Below are positions 1-10,998 of a stretch of 64,000 bases of DNA, one piece after another (positions within the stretch are counted from its first letter, which is position 1; each line of letters starts with the position of its first letter). The notes under the pieces are model-generated. The model saw only the letters and a list, made by a program, of their open reading frames with translations. It was not told where the DNA came from and did no database searches. Source of the DNA: Calliopsis andreniformis (lineage: Eukaryota > Arthropoda > Insecta > Hymenoptera > Andrenidae); the NCBI RefSeq assembly GCF_051401765.1, contig NC_135071.1, positions 9,216,961-9,280,960 of the forward strand. The letters run 5' to 3'. Made by a program: the position numbers and the translations under genes.

Positions 1-1350
1 ATATTGATATTTAAAGTCGCATCAACCATTTATATAGGTTATTAGCGACTCGTATGATGGATTTACAATTGATTATATATGTATCTTTATCACTTTCAGA
101 AACTGTAACAGATTTTGGGTTAGGTTAGGATTTTTTGTCCTTTAGGTTGGTCTTATATCCTTCACGGTTGGTCTTATATTGAATTGTCGTCTGGTGTTGA
201 TGTATTTTCTGTAATGTATGATGTGTTCCACTGTCAAGTGTTCTTTGCACAGTTCGCAAGTTGGGGAATCTCCTTTCCTGAGGAGATACTGCTGGGTGAT
301 CTTAGCGTGGCCAATTGCGATTCTTGATATGGCGACTTGGCCATGCCTTGATAGAGTGTTAGCTGTGGTCTTCTTGAAGAAGTCGCTTTTTATTGTTGTT
401 AGTCGAGGTTTTGATGTAGAGTTCCATGTTCTATTCCAATTATTTTCTAATTTGTGTTTCACGTTAAGGATGAAGGTTTCCGGGTGCAGGTGGTTGATGT
501 AGTGGTTCGCTGTTGGAGAGTTGGCTGCTTCTCTGGCTGCTTTGTCCGCTTTGTCGTTCCCTGTGATGCCTACGTGAGATGGGATCCAGATTATTGTTAT
601 CTGATTATTCCTTTGGGCAGATTTAGCGTATGTTGTTTGGCAATCTTGAATGGTGCTGTCGTTTGTCCACTGATTTTGGATTGCAAAGATGGCGTTTATT
701 GAATCGTAGAAAATGGCGAAGCTTCTGTTTTGGTCGACAGTAGTGAGCTCAATAGCATGCTTTAATGGAGTGATTTCGCATGCTCGTATATGTGTTTTAG
801 GATGGAGTAGGTAATTTGTTGTCGCTTGTTCGATTACTACTGCGTACCCAGTGCTGTTCAAGGTCTTGGAGTCATCAGTGTATACATGTGTATGGTTTGT
901 CAATGATTTTTCCAGTTCTCGAAATAGTGTCTTTAATGTAGCTGGATTGGTTCCTTTCTGGTTATGCTTGAGCAAGGATAGATTGATTTCGATATTCGAT
1001 GCAAGCCATGAGGGTTGTTGTTGGCCGATCTACGTGATATGGGTGAGATTTCCAAGTCGAGTTCCTTTAGGAGGTGTCTATTCCTTTTGTGGAAGGAGAG
1101 ATGAGTTCTCTCGGTTGTAGGTACGGGGAGTGGTTTTGTTTGAACATTTCCTGAAATACAGGATTCAGCATGGTAGAGGCGATTTTGATTGCAAATTTGA
1201 AGCTTAATAGATTTCTGCTGACCTGGAGCGGTGGTTCTGATGCTTCACTGAGGATACAGTTAATTAGAATTGATGACTTGAAAAAGGTTACAAGTACATC
1301 TCGAACGGTTGACGTAATACATTTCAAATTCAAGCCCAGATTATTTTCAG
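1..1350 (-). mobile_element. 3' portion of a 5'-truncated, RNase H-bearing non-LTR retrotransposon (LINE)
   Basis: On the minus strand the order is the end of the reverse transcriptase region, then RNase H, then a C-terminal Cys/His region, then a 3' UTR that runs off the window start. The frame at 1067-1378 carries a conserved-looking linker (residues SEASEPPLQVSRNLLSFKF), which in such elements lies just before RNase H. That frame ends at 1067 and the next starts at 975, so the ORF is broken between them. The 3' UTR at 1-141 contains AACCTAACCTAACCC-like sequence and a GGTTGATGCGACTT motif similar to LINE 3' ends I recognise. No polyA is visible because the window cuts it. The 5' boundary near 1350 is approximate. 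The clade (I, R1 or Loa type) cannot be fixed by eye. Confidence 0.85.
142..975 (-). pseudogene. LINE ORF2 fragment: RNase H domain and degenerate C-terminal zinc region
   Basis: This 277-residue open frame is the RNase H domain of a LINE polyprotein, which degrades the RNA strand of the RNA-DNA hybrid during retrotransposition. All four catalytic acidic positions can be placed: D34 in YTDDS (usually YTDGS), E67 in ACEITPL, D91 in FYDS, and D144 in GNDKADKAA. The motif IPSHVGITGN is diagnostic of this family. The C-terminus has CELC followed by EHIIHYRKY, where families normally have a Cys after the His (as in HILLxC), so the last zinc ligand is lost. The Met at 975 is only the first in the frame, because the real protein would continue upstream through the reverse transcriptase. 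It is a remnant and not a host gene. Identification is firm; exact clade is not. Confidence 0.88.
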
Positions 1351-1378
1351 AGATTACAAAATTGAGCATTCCTGTCAC
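1067..1378 (-). pseudogene. LINE ORF2 fragment: region between reverse transcriptase and RNase H
   Basis: This 103-residue minus-strand frame lies directly upstream of the RNase H fragment in the same orientation. Residues around SILINCILSEASEPPL followed by SRNLLSFKFAIKIAS match the pattern (ILxEAxEPPLxxRRxxLxxKYxxK) of the connection segment of I/Jockey-type polyproteins. The first ~20 residues look unrelated and probably lie beyond the truncation point. The frame ends 91 bp before the next fragment begins, and that gap is likely to hold the rest of the linker in a shifted frame. This is a dead copy. Confidence 0.65.
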
Positions 1379-2945
1379 ATCATTCTGTCAATTAATCACG
1401 AAGCCTTCGTTCAAACGCCATGGAAGTACAAATCTCAATTTACGGTTCTAAACATAATTTTGTGTCCCCATTATCACGTTAAAGCTTCGCAAACACCTTT
1501 GAATGAGCACCAAAGTGTCTACACCTTTAGGACTTTTCTTCACAGGAGACAAAGGTTACTCAACTGCGTGGAAAACAGTTAACTCGAAAAATAAAGATTC
1601 TATTGCAATATCACTGAATTAACGAGCTCTTCCAATAGAAGTAAATTCAGACATGACAATCACAAGAAAATCCACTCATTCAGGGAATAGGTATTAAACT
1701 GACTGTAAGCGTGATCATCATACAAGGAAGCTGATGGCTTCGTTTTCATAGAATGAAAATCTGCTTGGATACAGACTATTATAAAGAGAAAGTAACTAGT
1801 GCTGCTAAAGTACTTGAAATTCAAAGCAAGACTAAACAGTTTAATATTATAATTGAGTAAGAATATATAATCAAGTTTTCTTGGATAAACAAGTTTGCTG
1901 AAATAGCCAAGTTTGTTAGAATAATCAAGTTTACTTGAATAATTAACTTTACTCGAACATTCAAGTGTCTATGTGATTTGATTTGAACGATTCAAACTAA
2001 GCATAGCCCGGATTGTATTTTCAAGCTACATACTTGGACACCACTAAAAGGAACCTGACACTCTGTATACTCATGCAATAAACTAAAATCAGTTTGATGA
2101 TCCGATGATATAAGGAGAAGTTAAAATGTAACATTAGTTAATGCACGGCTGTGCAACGCATAAACCTAAATACGTCCCATAGTTCGATCGAGTGACGCAT
2201 TAAAAGCAAGCGTCGTGAACCTTCGGATCATTCGTGCTCCCAGGCGAATACACGGTCAGTTATGCGTAGATGATTTGCGGAGAACATAAAACAGCAAAGA
2301 GTGTCGTTACGGGCAGAGAAAGGAAAAAAGCCATGGCACGTAGATGGCTCGGTAATGGGAGCATAGGGGAACCATAATTCCATCGTCCCTTCCCCATCCA
2401 TCGGGGGTGCATAGCGAGAGGGGAGAGAGGGTAGCTCTCGCGGGAAATTCAAGCGTATTAAGCGTCTCGATCTAGCGGGGTTTGATGGATCGGCTGCATC
2501 GAAATGGTTACCACCGCGTCGTTTTAGGATGCCATCTATCCCCTAAGAATGTATGTTAGTTCCTGCATCTGCCATCTGTCTTTCTTTCATTGTTCCTTTT
2601 ATACTCTGTCTCTGAATAAAACACCTTCTCTGGTATCTGAAACTCTTTAGGTTGGCGTCTTTCTGAAATTTGGATGAGTCGATTGCTGACGAAAGTGCTT
2701 GAAGGGGTATTCTAGTCTAGACTGCAATTTTTTAAATGTTTTTCGGGACTTCTTTTAAAAGGATAACACGTTTTTGTATTAGATGATTCCGTACATTTTT
2801 CGCCTATATTTGAGGAGTTTAGACAATTTTTTTATGTAAAGATGCTTACACTGATGCTAAGACTTAATTTTCTCTAGAAAAATATAGAAGATTAAAAAAA
2901 TAAATGTTTTTATACCTACAAACTGAAGTAAGTTTCATACAAAAA
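1379..2945. other. No gene seen; AT-rich with one GC-richer patch
   Basis: No coding or RNA gene recognised. A degenerate tandem repeat lies at 1868-1972 (listed separately). About 2140-2560 is less AT-rich and of mixed composition, without a recognisable motif. Confidence 0.5.
1868..1972. repeat. Degenerate ~19-bp tandem repeat
   Basis: About five to six units built on AATCAAGTTTRCTTGAATA follow one another, with CAAGTTT recurring roughly every 18-20 bases and decaying toward the 3' side. Each unit is partly self-complementary (CAAGT...ACTTG). Confidence 0.55.
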
Positions 2946-2947
2946 TA

Positions 2948-3189
2948 TTGGGTTGTCCGAAAAGTTCATGTTAATTTTTAACCGAAATAAGAAACCTTAT
3001 ATTTTAACGTACTTATGTTTTTATTCATTGTCAGTCAGGTATATACCATTTTTTCAGAATCTTTCTACATCCGTAGTGTAATTTGAACATTTCATTTTCT
3101 CAAAAAACATCAAATTTTTTCGTAATACATTAAAAGAAAAGAATTTCTATTTTACCAAAAAATTAACATGAACTTTCTGAACAACCCAA
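2948..3189. mobile_element. mariner-type MITE with ~32-bp terminal inverted repeats
   Basis: The left end TTGGGTTGTCCGAAAAGTTC and the right end, read on the other strand as TTGGGTTGTTCAGAAAGTTC, continue into a shared CATGTTAATTTTT. The element is flanked by TA on both sides (2946-2947 and 3190-3191), the target duplication of Tc1/mariner transposons. The termini resemble insect mariner inverted repeats. The 242-bp interior has no coding capacity, so movement would have depended on a transposase made elsewhere. Confidence 0.85.
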
Positions 3190-3191
3190 TA

Positions 3192-6100
3192 TTAGTCAAA
3201 AGTCAAACGTAAAAATGATTATGATTTCAAAACGATCAATACTCAAGGTGCATTTCGTAGATTAGATAAAGTGTTCAAAGTGTGACTTTTAAACGTTTAT
3301 CAATCTTTTGAGAGTAAACAATGAATCTCACTCATAGTTATACACAATCTAACAAATGTAATTTTCAATAGAGCTCAAAATGTTCTATGACACAGTATCC
3401 CAACTGCCTTCGTTTCGAAATAGAGCAAAAAAGTGTTAATACATTTGACTATATCTTCTACAGTTTAACTTTTATAAAGCTTTGGTATAATTACTCTATC
3501 AAATTGTTCTACAGAATGAAAATAATTTTCATTACATTACAAACGCATTTAATGAAAACTGAAACGTTACTTTTTGCTTATAGCAATTATGTGTGTAGGA
3601 CTGCGACAAACGTATACGTCCTGGAGTCCTGAGTAGAGATACATATTCATTTAATAATAAGTCAACATAAAAGTCTAATTAAATTGCATTCATTGCTAAT
3701 CCAGAAATCAAATCTGGTACATCAAAAACAGGCAGAGAATTTGACTGACAAAAGTGGTCAAAGAATCGCTTTTACACTATGAACATAACTTTCGCTGCTA
3801 TTTTTAGCAAACACTCGAGTAGTCTGATTAATTAAAGCGAAGTGCTTAAATTGAAAGGAAACCGCGAGAGATTGAACACTGTTCAGTTCAATCGGCAACT
3901 CTCTACTTAATCAGAGAGCTTCCATTTACGTGTAGTTAACATCGACAGTAGAAATAGTTGACAGCAACATTCTCGGATCACTTCTAGTGAATTTCTGGTA
4001 ATTTTATTTCGATAAAGCGTTTCCAGTTGATTAATATGAACCTTCATTTTAATTCATTTCTCATTATCTTCTGTATGTATAAGGTTACTTCAGTGTAAAG
4101 TTCAAAGCAAGCTGTTAATGTATCTCAATAATTGAGAAAACAAAAACACAAAGGTACAATAAACTCTAGTTTCGTTATTACTTGAAATCATATAACACCT
4201 AAACCATTTGTGGAATTAATATTTAAAGGCAGTTTATTAGTACTAAATAACAATAAAATTATTGATTTTGCTTGTACGAGATCACCATCAACTCTGCCGT
4301 CCCTGCCTTTTCTTTTTCGGGAAAAGCCCTTTCTTCGCCTTCACTCACTCCCACAACACTCATCCCTCGCCAACGCCAACACAGCACAGCGAACCGCTGG
4401 TCGCCAATAGTTTGGTCGTTGGGCCTGGTCCTTGTCGACCGTTTTATGGCCCTCTTCCAGCAGGGTCTTTACAGCTAAGACTTATATCTTGATTCTTAAA
4501 ACTACGATACTACACATTTATGGCGCCTTCGAATCGTTTGTTTCATATCACGATTCATTGAAGCAGAAAGTGAGTAAAAAAAATAGCATGCACACGTTTC
4601 GAATAACACATGTTATACGAGGCATTTTAATTGCAACTTCCTTTGTTATTCCTCTATGCCCTGCTATCAAGGTCTGCTTCTTCGCGTTAATGCTTTATGC
4701 AATTTGCACAGATGCTGGCGTTACATGAAAGGGTTCAGGCTGCCTTTTCTCGCGTGTCAAAATAAAAGGGGAAATATTTGTAAAATTTACTGTAGAATTA
4801 ATGTTATGGAATTAATGCCGCTGACCCTTCAAATTTGCTTGAAGTTTCCATGAATCGCTCATGTAGTTTTAATTGCACAGATATTTCTCTCCTATCTCGA
4901 GATGAATCGATAACTTGTTACTTGAACGAAGAACGTAGTTTTATACGGGGTAATCAATTCGCGTTAATGGCAAAATTAATTGAATTGATTAAATTTGACA
5001 TGAAGTGTTTATTAATTATCAAAATGAATATTTCGGGAAAACAATTTTTATTTGTATGGTTATAATGCATTCCTTCCTTTTTGGAAAAGAATTTTTGTTT
5101 GAAATTACAATATTGGAGTAAATCTTTTAGCTGAGAAATCATTAAAAAAAATAGTGGTAAACGTAATTACTCTTAATATAGTTTTCGTAAATAGTTTGAA
5201 GCCCTTATTATAAAACAGTTAAAAATATACAGACCGTAAGATAATTTATAATAATTAATGTTATAAACTAAAAATTATATAGCTATAATAAGAATAAATA
5301 CTTTGAGAAATTTTTGTATCCACAGTTGAGATATAATATACTTTTTACGATCAAGTCAAGCTCTCGTACATGAATAACCATTTTTTGTTAGCGATTCTCT
5401 TTCTGTTTTAAACTTTATCGATCTCCCTTCATTTAATTACACCTCATTCTCTTTTCATCCTCACTACACTTCATTCTACTCCTCATTCGCATGCTTCATT
5501 CACTTAATCTCGAACCCTTCATTCGCCATACTTCATAATCCTAGATAATATATGAGTCGAACCATTTCGATAACCAGTGGCACAAGTATCACCATTACCT
5601 TTCGGAATACCTGAGAGATCCTAGGCGATTAATTAGGTAATCACTTCGAGAACTGAATTAATTATTGTTCTTCGCCCCAATCCTCTGCGGTTTTCATTTA
5701 GGATCAGATCGTCCGATTCAAATCAAAAGCTTTCACTGTTTCTTCGTCTCTGATATGTATCAGCGTGTTAAAAAGTTCTACGAAAGAGAAAATAAATTAT
5801 TTTATCACAAACGTGGCGACTGTGCTTCGAACATGCGCAGCCTGAGCTACATATTATTGGAGTGTCTCGCGACATAATCGGAGGAAAACAGGCAAATGTT
5901 TCACGCTGCCTGATTTCTGAGACTAATGCACTTCTCATAGCCGTGTCATATAACACGGCACGGATTTAGAACACGAAACTTCGTCGTGTTTTTAAAAAAT
6001 TTCGTCAGTGACGTTTGCCTGGCGAAATGAGCTTCCATTATGTCCTCATTTGTGTGCGCGCACTGGATCAACCTGTTTCGTACACTTCGTCCAGAGTTTA

Positions 6101-6900
6101 CGAACTTTCCTCCTGAAAAATCTACCTCCCTAAGTGTTGTTTCGAAAGTTGCTCAACATTTTATAGAAACTTTATGATATCGCGAAATGTTGCTGCTCGT
6201 AGCGGACTAACAATGAATTCGCGCGTTAAGATAAATTAATATCCAATTGCTGCCTCGAGATAAGGCTGGAGGTAAAAGGAAACAAGAAAATTTATTTTAG
6301 TGTCTCAAACAATGTTCAATATTTAGATAGTGTTTTCCATAACAGTTATTTGTGGAAGAATAGTAGAAGTGAACAATGAGCAGTTTTTAGTCCACTTGAT
6401 TCTCCTGTTTTATAATTTCAAAATAATTATGATTAAATACCACTAGAATCAGTCTTGTAATCCCCAAAGAACACACATCTGAAAATTCTGAAATAAATTT
6501 TACATTCTGGTTTAATAATCGTTCTGACTTTAGAAACGGTTTATGAAATATGATGACATTACACATCATTCTAAAAGTAATTTCATGAATGTTAACTTTT
6601 ACTTTGTACATTACACAGAAAACATTACGGTTGAATGATAAATTTAGCATAAAATTTTATAAAGCAAAGCACAATAAAATGTTTATGGAATAGAGTAATT
6701 TCTCGTGAAGCAAATATCAAAGTAGGAATATTGGGGCTACTGAAAACGTGCTTAAAAGTCCTACGCTTTGATAATATGTCACAAATTCATGAAGCAACCA
6801 CGAATCGAGGACCTGAATTTTTTCAGTTAAAAAATCTGAAGTTAAAAGAAAAAGTCGTCGCTGTAAACACAGCGCTGGGTTCCATATATTTGTGAAAATA
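3192..6900. other. No gene seen; AT-rich, one pyrimidine-rich stretch
   Basis: Only short unconserved-looking frames. About 5405-5530 is strongly pyrimidine-rich on the plus strand, with recurring CTTCATTC words suggesting an eroded simple repeat. Nothing else supportable. Confidence 0.45.
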
Positions 6901-6929
6901 TTTAATAAGTACTTTCCATTCTGCAGGGG

Positions 6930-7260
6930 AATCAGATTTGCGTGCTCTCGCAAAATTATTTTCGGGAATGGCCAAGAGTCAGGATGGGTGGCGGGGCGAA
7001 CGTTTCCACCCCTCTAATGGCGCAAAATAATAAGAGTTTCGTCTGGTTAGTCCCGCGAGTGCTTACATCCCTATTTATGGCGACAGTATCTCGGTCTCTT
7101 TATGTCAGCTGTGGGCAAATATGCATGGCTCGATCCCCAAGCCGCGAAGTATTTTCTTCTTCAGCCTTCTTTGCACAATCTTACGGAGAAAGAACGATAA
7201 TGGAGACAAAGTTACGCGTCCTCGCCTCGCTCATTCCATTTTTTTCATTTTCTGCGTAGT
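6930..7260. other. GC-richer non-repetitive island
   Basis: The base composition rises well above the surroundings and the sequence is complex. A 105-residue frame crosses it but has no recognisable domain. It could be conserved regulatory DNA or an old exon; the sequence alone does not decide. Confidence 0.25.
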
Positions 7261-8439
7261 TACGACGTAAACGTAAAATGTATGATGACTTGGCCGATTT
7301 CGTCCCTAAACGACTGCGAAGTAACTGTACATTTTAATTTCAGCACTTTTAGGCAGAGCTCCTGAGAAATTTCATTCCAATGAATTCGCTGGCTGCGAAA
7401 CTGATTATTAAAACGTTTTGATGAATCTATGTAAAAGACAAAACATCTGTAAAGCTAATAGATAGTGATTAATTCTATTTGAAGCTAGAATTATCCAACG
7501 TCACAGTTAGTGTGATCAGTGACATAAATTATGTAACTATTGTAGGATTGTTCCGAGTGTATGTATGCTTGCGCGTATGTGTGTAACTCACATGTGTGCG
7601 ATTCGTATGTGTGTGATTGTTTGGTGTCTTTGGCAGGACTCGAGCAAGATACCGATATTATTTAAAAAGGCAGTTGCGAGAACGTTACGAGAACGGAAAG
7701 CTGTGTCACTTCAACGTCAATAGCGAAGTGCATCGTTCTTTAAATATCATTTGTTAAATTGTCAAATATATATATTGTTTTTGTCTCTAAATCCTACACT
7801 ATATTTTACAGTTCTAGTTTCTACTATGAATTCTCAATTAGTTGAGTTGAGTGTGAAATCCAAAGAAAATACCGCGAAGTTTGCTATTATTTCAAATTAG
7901 GATTAAAGAAGAATTTCCATTATTCCTAGAGTAGCTGTACTGCTAATGTCCTTTTCGATGACTAAGATTTTCAATTTCGGTTTAATTAAAAACAAACAGT
8001 CCAATAAACTCAACAGCCAACTGGACATGTACAGAGAGTGTATCACATAAAGTGTTACAAGGTGTTTTCTCTGGAACAGTTAGAGATAACGAGGAAATTC
8101 TTTTCTTCGTCTCTTATGGTTCGCTAGGGCTCTCTTAAAAGATAGTGAGGTCTCTACAGTTCCTCAACTGCAATTTTTTCTGTATTACTCTTACGCCTTT
8201 TCAAACGCAAAGAAGCAGATGCATCTTCTTTTACGATACATGTAACTCAACAGAAATTAAAACTGGTTACATCCTGCAGTGATCCCGCAATAAGTCATTC
8301 CAAGATCCCCGAGTCTGCGACTAAGTACAGTAACTCCTATCAATCTTCCTCCAATGCTTCTGAAAGCATTTCCTGAGGAAAATAACTTTTTTCCTTAAAC
8401 CCTCTATCACTCGAACACCAGCCATATTCTCATTTATTC
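7261..8439. other. No gene seen; degenerate TG-rich microsatellite inside
   Basis: A degraded (TG)n/(ATGTGTGT) stretch lies at about 7556-7625. The remainder is AT-rich with no supportable feature. Confidence 0.45.
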
Positions 8440-9110
8440 ATGCATAAAGTTGCCCTGTTACGGAGAATTCCTCGCAGATACAATACGAGGCGCGTTCTCT
8501 CGACCGATCGTTTTATTCAATTTCACCTCCGATAAGCGCGCGACGTATTGTCACCTTTCATCGGTGGCTGTTGAATCTCGGCCACCGTATCGCGGCAACA
8601 CCATGCTTCTCATCCCAACATTTATCTTCCTTCTCCGTAACTTTGCGCCGAACCGTCCCTCTTCATATTTCCATTACGGCAGGGATCTTAGTACCTGCGA
8701 GGACACGGCATATAGCATAATAATGAGCCATAAACAGCACAACACGCGGCCGCTTTATTTCACCATTCCTGGAGCCTGAAATATCTCGACCCTCTGAAAT
8801 CACTTCGCGCGCCTCGCTTCCCGGTTACTTGCCCCTCGGCCCACCCTCTCTTTTCCCTTTAGTTTTCCTCGCCTGCCCTCTCCCACGTTTTCAGCTGGTT
8901 TAATGCCCGTGCTGGTAACTCATTCGAAACTCGTTCCGTCCGTGGAATAGTTCGCCGAATCATACGGGCAAACATGAAAATAGAATCTCCGTTCAATTTG
9001 TTATTGCGACACTGGCCGCGAATACAGCGCAAACGAGCAATTGGTGGAGCTTACGCGATGGTGTTGATACACACCGCCTGCGGCTCATTGTCGAAGCTAG
9101 ATTATTACAT
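8440..9110. other. GC-richer non-repetitive island
   Basis: About 670 bp of mixed-composition sequence contains a NotI-like GCGGCCGC followed by TTTATTTC, and AT-rich homeodomain-like words (ATAATGAGCCATAAA). No frame with a recognisable protein. This is a candidate cis-regulatory block; function is inference. Confidence 0.25.
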
Positions 9111-9326
9111 ATTGAGATTCCAATTTCATTAACAGGATGAGAGGACTTCAATCTGACGCTAGTTTAGATTCGTGGGAAAATAATGTAGGCAATTTGAATC
9201 ATTTTCTGATACGAAATTTCATGGATTCTGTGTCTTTGGAATTCTAGTTTCTCTTTTTCAATAGAATTAAGCAGGGTATTTGATGATAGACGTCAGAAAT
9301 TTTAAGGGGCGATTCTACACGCTAAA

Positions 9327-10437
9327 GGGTCATTCCACGCGAAATCGGGCACGATTCGGAGCAAGTTCTTTTAATTTGCTCAAATTTGAATATGTTGTAG
9401 TCTTTAACGATATTTAAACGTACCCCAAAGGATTTTTTAAAATTTTGAAAATTGTCGATTTTACAGCTGTTTGAAGTTAAGTGCTACCTTTTCTTTAAAA
9501 AATTATAGCTATTGAACTAATAAGCGGATGGAGATGAGCTTTACGGTGCTTATAGAGAAAATATTGAAGTTCGTAAAAAAAATTATTTCATTAAAAAAAA
9601 ATTGTTTTTTAATCATCTTTTTTGCAATTATTTTAAACAAATGCAGGTTTTTAAGATGATGCGCGATTTTAAAATACTTATTGACAAGTTCACATTCATT
9701 TTTGCCATGTGAAGTTGCAAAAAAGTGCCATTCTGCATTAATACCAAAATCTTCGAAATGAAAGCTAGGATTTAAGAGATTATATTTATGTTTTCAAGAA
9801 TAAGACGAAGATTGAGTTACCAATATTTATTGATTGCATTAAACTTTGCAAATGCTCGGAGATAATGTAGAATAATGTTGGGTGAAATCGCCTTGATTCC
9901 AAATAATAACGCACGTTCGTTCGCTGGAGTCGAGTAGGCTGCCAGCGACGACGCGCCCGCCACAGCAGTGCGACTCGACGCAGCGTCAACTTTCGGCAAT
10001 TTTCACAGAGCCAATTTTAAAATGTCCATCTTTTTGAAAGTTTGTCCATCAAGGGGAAGGATCAAACTATATTCTCCTTTTTTTCAGATTTTTAAAATCG
10101 CGCATCATCTTAAAAACCTGCATTTGTTTAAAATAATTGCAAAAAAGATGATTAAAAAACAATTTCTTTTTAATGAAATAATTTTTTTTACAAACTTCAA
10201 TATTTTCTCTAGAAGCACCGTAAAGCTCATCTCCATCCGCTTACTAGTTCAATAGCTATAATTTTTTAAAAAAAAGGTAGCACTTAACTTCAAACAGCTG
10301 TAAAATCGACAATTTTCAAAATTTTGAAAAATCCTTTGGGGTACGTTTAAATATCGTTAAAGACTACAACATATTCAAATTTGAGCAAATTAAAAGAACT
10401 TGCTCCGAATCGTGCCCGATTTCGCGTGGAATGACCC
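9327..10437. mobile_element. 1.1-kb foldback element with ~348-bp near-identical inverted arms
   Basis: The left arm (9327-9674) begins GGGTCATTCCACGCGAAATC and the right arm (10090-10437) is its reverse complement. I could spot only a handful of mismatches by eye. TAAA occurs on both sides (9323-9326 and 10438-10441), consistent with a 4-bp target duplication. Four-base duplications occur in Sola-type and some other DNA transposons, but I cannot assign the superfamily. The 415-bp core has a short GC-rich patch (about 9905-9985) and no transposase. Frames crossing the arms are artefacts of the palindrome. Confidence 0.88.
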
Positions 10438-10549
10438 TAAAGTTAAATGAAAATCAAGAATAACGAAAATGCGTTCTAGGTTTCGTACTAGAGTTATTAA
10501 TTGTTGAGGAAAAGCCTAAAATTCGAGTGGAATATGTTCGACTTGAGAC

Positions 10550-10800
10550 TTATTCTACTGAATTGATTGTGTATGGTCTGCTATTTCTACTAAATTCGTT
10601 GCATCTGGCCTGCCATTTATTCTACTGAATTCGTCACGCCTGACCTGGCATTTGTTCTACTGAATTCGTTGTGTCAGATTTCAGACTTATTCTACCGAAT
10701 TCGTTATTTCTTACTTACGAACTTATTCTACTAACTTCGCTATATCTGACTTGACACTTATTCCACTGACTTTACTGTGTCTGGCTTGGTACTTATTCAG
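10550..10800 (+). repeat. ~35-bp minisatellite core, about seven units
   Basis: Units follow the pattern TTATTCTACTGAATTCGTTG followed by TGTCTGACTTGAGAC, at 34-36 bp spacing with scattered substitutions. The same unit forms the core of the related element at 17485-17961, and appears in the opposite orientation inside 62334-63121. Confidence 0.8.
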
Positions 10801-10998
10801 TCTCCATTGTGGTCTAGTTGTGTCGGCTGTAGAATAAATTTTGAGTCACCTTTCACAAACTTTAGGCCTTTTCTCAGCAACTGACAACTTTGAAACAAAG
10901 CCTTAAACACGATTTTGTCATTCTGAATTTTCATTCTATTTTGACATGTAGAATGACACCTTTAAATTACTTCCACCTGTAGTTGTAAACCCTATGTA

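Larger units (their letters stand above)
9272..10998. mobile_element. TA-type palindromic element (copy 1) with minisatellite core, interrupted by a foldback element
   Basis: The left end CAGGGTATTTGATGATAGAC runs into CGTCAGAAATTTTAAGGGGCG. The right end reads, on the other strand, as a diverged form of the same arm (CATAGGGTTTACAACTACAG...GGTGTCATTCTACATG). Arms of the same family are clearer at 17485-17961 and 62334-63121. At 9327-10437 a separate foldback element is inserted in the left arm, flanked by TAAA. The original element is therefore about 610 bp. Its core holds seven ~35-bp tandem units (10550-10800). No transposase is encoded. Confidence 0.7.

Noticed and set aside
9786..10255. 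Several open frames inside the foldback element
   Set aside because: They lie across inverted arms and mirror each other; no protein family resemblance.
10550..10800. Regularly spaced ~35-bp repeats resembling a CRISPR array
   Set aside because: The units are directly adjacent with no unique spacers, and the DNA is eukaryotic; this is a minisatellite.
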